DNA from: Chloroflexota bacterium
GTDB lineage: Bacteria; Chloroflexota; Limnocylindria; Limnocylindrales; Limnocylindraceae
Direction: 5' to 3'
Length of the DNA: 10,740 nucleotides
NCBI GenBank assembly: GCA_947483025.1
Contig: CANKMK010000010.1
Coordinates: 1 to 10,740, forward strand
The first letter of the stretch is position 1, and each line of letters begins with the position of its first letter. Below, in pieces: positions 6,580 to 10,740 of this stretch. The position numbers and the translations under genes were made by a program. The notes beneath the pieces were generated by a model. That model saw nothing but the letters and a program-made list of their open reading frames with translations. It was not told where the DNA came from and searched no databases.

Positions 6580-8919
6580 GTGGATCGCAGCGCCGCCCGA
6601 CTCACCGCCGCGCTCGCACCTTCTGCAACGAACTCAGTCGACGCAACACGCGATCAACTGACGGTTGATCTCACCGCACGCTCTGGTGCCTTGGCGTTGG
6701 CGAGTACCCATCGACAGCTTCGCAGCGTTCTGCACGCGCGCGACGCGATGGATGAGTGGACGATTGCCGCCGAGCTCCGGCCACCGACGGTGCGCGCCTA
6801 CGAGGCGGCCGCGGCGGAGCTGCTGGCCGCTGCATCAGAGGCGCTCGACGCCGGATGGCAGAGCAGCTGTGCTGCGTGCGGACAGGCCGTTCGTGTTGCC
6901 GCCTGGCGCTGGGAAGAGGCACTCGACGCCGACCAGGAGCGCGGGCAGCCAACTGCGCGCCGCGCCACCTGTGCCGCCTGCCGCGCGCTCGGGCGACGTG
7001 GTGGGGATTCGGCGGCGATGCTCCCCAACGAGGTCGCCTCTGCGGGGCTCCTCGAACCTGCGGTTCGGGCCCGGGTTGATGCCCGATTCGCCGGCGCTGT
7101 TGACGGAGCTGCGTCGCGCTGGAGCACCCGACAGTTGCGCTCGCTCGACGCACTAAGCAGCGTCCTGGAGCGTTCGAGTGAGAGCGCGGTGATGCTGGGG
7201 GCGCTGCGGCTCACCTTGGCTGAAGCGGCGGCGGCGATGGCTCGACCACAGCGCGCTGGGCGAACCTGGTGGGAGGTCGCCCCATGGCAGGCACTCTTAG
7301 ATGCGATCGATGTTCGCCGACGAATCTACCTAACGGCGCAACCGGTTTCGTCACAGCTCACCATGAGTAGCGACCTCTCCGCGCTGACCTATCCGGGGGG
7401 CGGCGCAATCATTGTGCGTGGTGGGGTGGCCGCACGTACGTCGCTCGCAACGCTCGTAACGCGCACCTCATCACTGCACGTTGCGCTCCTGCGCGTCACT
7501 GTGGGCGGCAGCGCCGACGAACTCAGTGATCGGGCGATCGCCGCGCGATGGGCAGGTGAGCAGAGTGACACCGATCCACTCCTTGTTGCGCTGCAATCAA
7601 ACGATGCGGTAACGATCGCATCTGCCTTGGCACGTCTCCTCGTTGCGATGAATCCGCTGATGCGCAGCGATCCTCTCCTAGTGATTGAACTTGACGATCA
7701 CCCTGAACAGTTGGCGGGTGTCTTAACGGCGATCAGTCTTGCCGGCGGCGCCGGCACGGTGACTCGGCGCTTCGACGACGACCGCACCCCTGGCCTCACC
7801 GTCACCGTGCGATTGAGCGAGCCAGGGATCAAGGGGCTCCAGCCGCGTAACCAGATTGCCCTCATGAGCGACCTCGTTGTCGCCCACGGTGAGCCCGTTA
7901 CGCCGCGACAGCTTCTCCCTGCTTATGCCGCTGCCCGCGCCCGCGCTGCTCATGCAACGGGAGAGCTGCTCGACGCAGCCGCGTTCGCCCAAGAGCTGCA
8001 CGACGTTGCCGAGCTCCATGCGAGGCTCCGTCCGGCTGGCTCCTTTGATCAACTCATCGCCGTGGGCGAGGGGCGCATCTTTGTCGAGGGTCGCGCCGAG
8101 CGTGAGCGGCTGGCAACTCCAGCCGCCGATCGCGCTGACGCCGCCGCTTTTGCGCTCGTTGGTGCACTCGAAGCGGGCGAGGGCGTTGATGAGGCGCTCG
8201 TTGCCCTTGATGGCGATCCGGTCGGCATGAGCCCCGAGCTGCGCATCGCAGCGCTGGAGGCGTACACCAGTGTGGTCGACGGCGCGCGGCGCCCACGCAT
8301 CACGCTGGCCGCTCTCGAAGAGGAGCGCCTCGCCACCATTGCGGGGCTCCTGGAGTTGGGCCCCCGCATGGGTCTCCATGTTGCGGTGGCATCCGCACTG
8401 GTATCGACACTCGTCGCAGGTCGTACGCTCGGCGCGCGCACCACCGTTGATCCCATTGATTCGTCGCCACCACTCCGTCATCGCTCCGATCGCGATGCGT
8501 ACGATGCCGTCGACGCGGTGCTCTATCGCCGCGGTCGAGTTCTGCTCTTCTGCGAGGTCGTGACCGGACCACTCCCCATCGGCGACCTGCTCTTGCAGCG
8601 ACATGCGCGCATTGCGAGTGATCGCGAAGTCGTTCGACTTCTCGTGCTCGCGCCGGCGCTCGTGCCACTGCTCCAGTTGCGCCTAGAGCGCGATGAGCGA
8701 CTGAGCGCTGCGTGGGAGGCGGGGAACTGGCACCTGCTGGCCGCAGATCGCGTCGCTGCACTCTCTCGTTTGGCAGCGCCGCGGCTCGCCGATCTTGAAG
8801 GGCATCTCGGCGCTGAACCGCCCGCCCGAGACGCGGCACAACTTGACCTCAGCTCAATGGGTTGGGGCGTTACCGAGAACGAAGTAAAGGAAGGAGTTGA
8901 TGATGAACCTCGCACCTGA
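6580..8919 (+). CDS. Large zinc-ribbon protein resembling a catalytically dead DNA methylase, possible PD-(D/E)XK-like C-terminus
   Basis: 779 residues from GTG with GGAGGG at 6567-6572, seven bases upstream. It is cytosolic, with no signal or membrane segments. Residues 97-100 and 131-134 form two CxxC pairs (CAAC and CAAC) about 30 apart, a probable zinc ribbon. Residues 180-250 hold a helical stretch (STRQLRSLDAL, GALRLTLAEA, then TWWEVAPWQALLDAI). Residues 333-410 look like the end of a Rossmann methyltransferase fold (MNPLMRSDPLLVIELDD, then an AGG turn and a GLTVTVRLSEPG strand). C-terminal residues 636-735 contain DAYDAVDAVLYRRGRVLLFCEVV and then VRLLVLAP, GNWHLLAAD: an Asp-strand-Glu pattern like a PD-(D/E)XK nuclease core, but with V in place of the usual Lys. 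This order matches my recollection of large adenine-type DNA methylases in Chloroflexota, yet no [DN]PP[YFW] catalytic motif is present. I therefore read it as a degenerate paralogue; the true function is unknown. The downstream gene overlaps its end. Confidence 0.72.
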   Translation: MDRSAARLTAALAPSATNSVDATRDQLTVDLTARSGALALASTHRQLRSVLHARDAMDEWTIAAELRPPTVRAYEAAAAELLAAASEALDAGWQSSCAACGQAVRVAAWRWEEALDADQERGQPTARRATCAACRALGRRGGDSAAMLPNEVASAGLLEPAVRARVDARFAGAVDGAASRWSTRQLRSLDALSSVLERSSESAVMLGALRLTLAEAAAAMARPQRAGRTWWEVAPWQALLDAIDVRRRIYLTAQPVSSQLTMSSDLSALTYPGGGAIIVRGGVAARTSLATLVTRTSSLHVALLRVTVGGSADELSDRAIAARWAGEQSDTDPLLVALQSNDAVTIASALARLLVAMNPLMRSDPLLVIELDDHPEQLAGVLTAISLAGGAGTVTRRFDDDRTPGLTVTVRLSEPGIKGLQPRNQIALMSDLVVAHGEPVTPRQLLPAYAAARARAAHATGELLDAAAFAQELHDVAELHARLRPAGSFDQLIAVGEGRIFVEGRAERERLATPAADRADAAAFALVGALEAGEGVDEALVALDGDPVGMSPELRIAALEAYTSVVDGARRPRITLAALEEERLATIAGLLELGPRMGLHVAVASALVSTLVAGRTLGARTTVDPIDSSPPLRHRSDRDAYDAVDAVLYRRGRVLLFCEVVTGPLPIGDLLLQRHARIASDREVVRLLVLAPALVPLLQLRLERDERLSAAWEAGNWHLLAADRVAALSRLAAPRLADLEGHLGAEPPARDAAQLDLSSMGWGVTENEVKEGVDDEPRT

Positions 8920-9358
8920 AGTATTGAGCGCGCTCTTCCTCGTCGCGACGATTGGGGTCGGCCCGTTCTGGTTTCTGATGGCTGTACGTCCAAACGCCGA
9001 AATCACTCGACGCACCATGTTGACGCCGTGGCCCGTCGTTGCGATTGGACTGGTGTATGCAGCGCTCGTGATCCCCAGTGCTGGTGCCATTCTCGGAACA
9101 CTGCTCAACCCAACACTGAGCGCAATCTCCGCCTCACTCGCGACCCCCGCGGGGAGCCTCGCCGTGTGGCTTCATGTGCTCGCCTTCGACCTCATCGCGG
9201 GGCGATTCATTTGGCTCGATGGCCTCAGCCGCGGCGTGGGCGCGCCGCTCCGCATTGCGGCGCTGACGCTCGCCCTCATGTTCGGACCACTCGGCCTCCT
9301 CCTGCATCTCGCCCTGCGCCCCCGCCACCCCCGAGAAGGGGCACAAGCCGTATCCTGA
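8903..9358 (+). CDS. ABA4-like (DUF4281) small integral membrane protein
   Basis: 151 residues. Three consecutive in-frame start codons (TTG 8897, ATG 8900, ATG 8903) follow AAGGAAGGAG. ATG 8903 is preferred because it leaves six bases after GGAG. The gene overlaps the end of the preceding one by 17 bases, so coupled translation is likely. Four hydrophobic segments lie near residues 8-27, 41-62, 84-104 and 117-138. The family signature is clear in the second half: WLHVLAFDL (89-97) with His91 and Asp96, GRFIWLD (100-106), and FGPLGLLLHLALR (127-139). In plants ABA4 is needed for neoxanthin formation from violaxanthin; bacterial homologues are common but have no agreed function. Nothing around it here belongs to a recognisable carotenoid pathway, so a carotenoid role is not supported by context. 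Confidence 0.8.
   Translation: MNLAPEVLSALFLVATIGVGPFWFLMAVRPNAEITRRTMLTPWPVVAIGLVYAALVIPSAGAILGTLLNPTLSAISASLATPAGSLAVWLHVLAFDLIAGRFIWLDGLSRGVGAPLRIAALTLALMFGPLGLLLHLALRPRHPREGAQAVS
9351..9356 (+). promoter_or_regulatory. Candidate -10 element for the DUF885 gene
   Basis: TATCCT overlaps the stop codon of the ABA4-like gene and is identical to the box before the TPR gene. It would start transcription near 9363 and give a leader of about 56 bases. It also encodes the last residues of the ABA4-like protein, so a chance match is possible; no -35 box is evident. Confidence 0.3.
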
Positions 9359-9366
9359 GCGGGAGA

Positions 9367-9404
9367 CGCCCAGCCCTTGGGCGCACGAGTCCCGGAACCC
9401 CGGG
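9367..9404 (+). other. Two tandem short stem-loops in the DUF885 leader
   Basis: Two inverted repeats fill most of the gap before the DUF885 gene. The first is CGCCCA (9367-9372) with TGGGCG (9378-9383) around a five-base loop. The second is CCCGG (9391-9395) with CCGGG (9400-9404) around a four-base loop, touching the first base of the GGAGGAG ribosome site (9404-9410). The first could end or punctuate the upstream transcript and the second could tune access to the ribosome site. Neither is followed by a T tract, and short GC-rich hairpins arise often by chance here. Confidence 0.3.
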
Positions 9405-9418
9405 GAGGAGCCCAGATC

Positions 9419-10740
9419 GTGTCGAAGCCACTCTCAGCGAACGACCAGGCCGTAAAGACCCTCGCCGACGACCTCTGGAAGGAGATGCTCGCGCACTCTC
9501 CAATCTGGGGGACCTTCCTCGGCATTGAGGTCAACGACGGCGCCCTCGACGACACCTCGGACGCTTCGCGCCTGCGCGATCGCGCCATGTGGGAGAAGTA
9601 CTCGAAGGCGGCGAAGGCCATTGGCGACGAGGGGCTCGACATTGAGTGGAAGATCACCCGCGACCTGATCTCCGTCGGCGGCTCGATCGCCATCGAGAAG
9701 GACGACCACCGCATGGACCTCCTCTCCTCGGTCGACCACATGGATGGCGTGCAGACACTCCTGCCGCAGATCGTCACCTTCCAGGATGCAAAGACCCCTG
9801 AAAAGTTCGCCAAGCTGGTGAGCCGACTCAAGGCCTTCCCGAAGTTCATGGACGAGGCGATCGCCCGCGTCCATGAGGCGGAGAAGCGCGGCCTCGTTGC
9901 CTCCAAAATTTCAACGGAGCGACTGATCGTTCAGCTCGAAGGCTTGATGGCGATTCCAACGGCACAGTCGCCGATCGTCACCGCCGCCAACGTTGCCGGT
10001 GATGCCGAGCGCGCCGAGCTCGAGAAGATCGTTGCGGAGTATGTCGACCCGCAGATCAAGCGCTACTACGAGGCGGTCAGTGGTAGCTACCGCACCAAGG
10101 CGCGCGAAGTGCCGGGCCTCTGCTCCGCACCAAACGGCGCCGAGCTCTACAAGGTGGCGATCCGCAGCTGGACCGGTCTGCAGCTCGATCCGAAGGAGCT
10201 CCACGAGATCGGTCTGCAGGAGTGGGCCGACATTCAGGAGGAGATGAAGGTCATCTCGACGAAGCTTGGCTTCGGTGGCTCCATTGACAAGCTGCGCGAT
10301 GCGGCCGAGAGCGACCCAACGAACGTCGCTGCGTCGAAAGAGGCGCTCATCGTGCGCATCAAGGAAGACATCGAGCGCGGCTACGCCGAGGCCGGCAAGG
10401 TCTTCGGGCGATTCCCGAAGGCCGGCTGCGACGTGAAGGCTGTCGAAGACTTCAAGGAGAAGGACGCACCAGCGGCGTACTACTTCAGCCCTGCGGCTGA
10501 TGGTTCGCGCCCGGGGACGTACTACGTGAACGGCTACGACCTACCGTCACGCTTCTTGCACGCCCTTGCACCAACGACCTATCACGAGGCCATTCCGGGT
10601 CACCACTTCCAGATCGCGCTGGAGATGGAGTTGGAGTTCTTGCCAGACCTGCGCAAGCACGCCTCGCACCTTGCGGGGAACGCCTACGTCGAAGGTTGGG
10701 GCCTCTACTCGGAGCGACTCGCCGACGAGCTCGGCCTCTA
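9419..10740 (+). CDS. DUF885 family metallopeptidase-like protein, 3'-truncated by window edge
   Basis: The first 440 codons of a cytosolic protein that runs off the window; DUF885 proteins are usually about 550-600 residues, so roughly a quarter is missing. The GTG start has GGAGGAG eight bases upstream. There is no signal peptide, unlike many DUF885 members, which are secreted lipoproteins. Family hallmarks are clear: an N-terminal helical half with SPIWGTFLGI near residue 28, then PGTYYVNGYDLPSRF, the HEAIPGHHFQ motif at 389-398 (a zinc-site-like HE...GHH), and EGWGLYSERL from residue 425, whose Glu is the likely third metal ligand. These fit a gluzincin-like zinc peptidase; substrates of DUF885 proteins are largely uncharacterised. 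Compared with the methylase-like gene, it uses C-ending and Lys/Glu-rich codons typical of well-expressed genes in this window. It may share the upstream transcript or use its own TATCCT box. Confidence 0.9.
   Translation, partial: MSKPLSANDQAVKTLADDLWKEMLAHSPIWGTFLGIEVNDGALDDTSDASRLRDRAMWEKYSKAAKAIGDEGLDIEWKITRDLISVGGSIAIEKDDHRMDLLSSVDHMDGVQTLLPQIVTFQDAKTPEKFAKLVSRLKAFPKFMDEAIARVHEAEKRGLVASKISTERLIVQLEGLMAIPTAQSPIVTAANVAGDAERAELEKIVAEYVDPQIKRYYEAVSGSYRTKAREVPGLCSAPNGAELYKVAIRSWTGLQLDPKELHEIGLQEWADIQEEMKVISTKLGFGGSIDKLRDAAESDPTNVAASKEALIVRIKEDIERGYAEAGKVFGRFPKAGCDVKAVEDFKEKDAPAAYYFSPAADGSRPGTYYVNGYDLPSRFLHALAPTTYHEAIPGHHFQIALEMELEFLPDLRKHASHLAGNAYVEGWGLYSERLADELGL

Noticed and set aside
6874..6981. 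CxxC pairs as part of a restriction-modification or defence island
   Set aside because: No active methylase motif, helicase, integrase or toxin is seen nearby; the surrounding genes are housekeeping-like, so a defence island is not supported.
7723..8604. 293-residue open frame antisense to the methylase-like gene
   Set aside because: No recognisable motif or ribosome site, and the plus-strand gene is continuous with a good start and coherent domains.
9172..9906. 244-residue antisense frame across the ABA4-like and DUF885 genes
   Set aside because: It crosses two well-supported genes and lacks a family signature or ribosome site.
1..10740. Riboswitches, tRNAs, CRISPR arrays and insertion sequences
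   Set aside because: No direct-repeat arrays, tRNA-like cloverleaf, transposase motifs or terminal inverted repeats were seen; in particular I saw no Mg2+ riboswitch (only about 36 bases of leader) before the cation-transport operon.

Overview
The window is GC-rich bacterial chromosome with no gap over 300 bases between genes. Several features fit Chloroflexota, perhaps the Limnocylindria/Ellin6529 lineage: very common GTG starts (five of the seven visible starts), -10-only promoters of the TANCCT type with one apparently leaderless gene, and a large methylase-like protein whose layout I recall from that group. This placement is inference and an actinobacterium is not excluded. I see no tRNA, rRNA, CRISPR array, insertion sequence or other mobile element.

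Layout. (1) Bases 1-1971, plus strand: the 3' part of fabG (fatty-acid elongation reductase), then a secreted, cysteine-rich LytR-CpsA-Psr (LCP) protein whose GTG start shares one base with the fabG stop. (2) Bases 1995-4626, minus strand: a two-gene operon made of a soluble PRC-barrel/MgtE_N/CBS protein followed, with overlapping ends, by an Nramp-superfamily transporter. The transporter lacks the canonical DPGN and MPH metal-site motifs and carries NDAG and TPY instead, which points toward the Nramp-related magnesium transporter type. The two units converge over a small GC-rich hairpin. (3) Bases 4627-4707: a divergent promoter region. (4) Bases 4708-10740, plus strand: an unrecognised polytopic membrane protein (leaderless start); a TPR protein with a HIRAN-like middle region and acidic tail; a 779-residue protein that looks like a catalytically dead relative of large DNA methylases, with a CxxC...CxxC zinc site and a possible nuclease-fold C-terminus; a small ABA4-like (DUF4281) membrane protein; and the first 440 codons of a DUF885 metallopeptidase-like protein.

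How the genes may work together. The minus-strand pair reads as a divalent-cation (probably Mg2+) uptake module in which the sensing half of MgtE sits on a separate protein beside a different transporter fold. The TPR, methylase-like and ABA4-like genes are tightly packed (25-base gap, then a 17-base overlap) and are probably cotranscribed from a promoter near 5613. The DUF885 gene has its own short leader with two hairpins and may also have its own promoter. fabG and the LCP gene are probably translationally coupled, but I see no direct functional link beyond cell-envelope synthesis.
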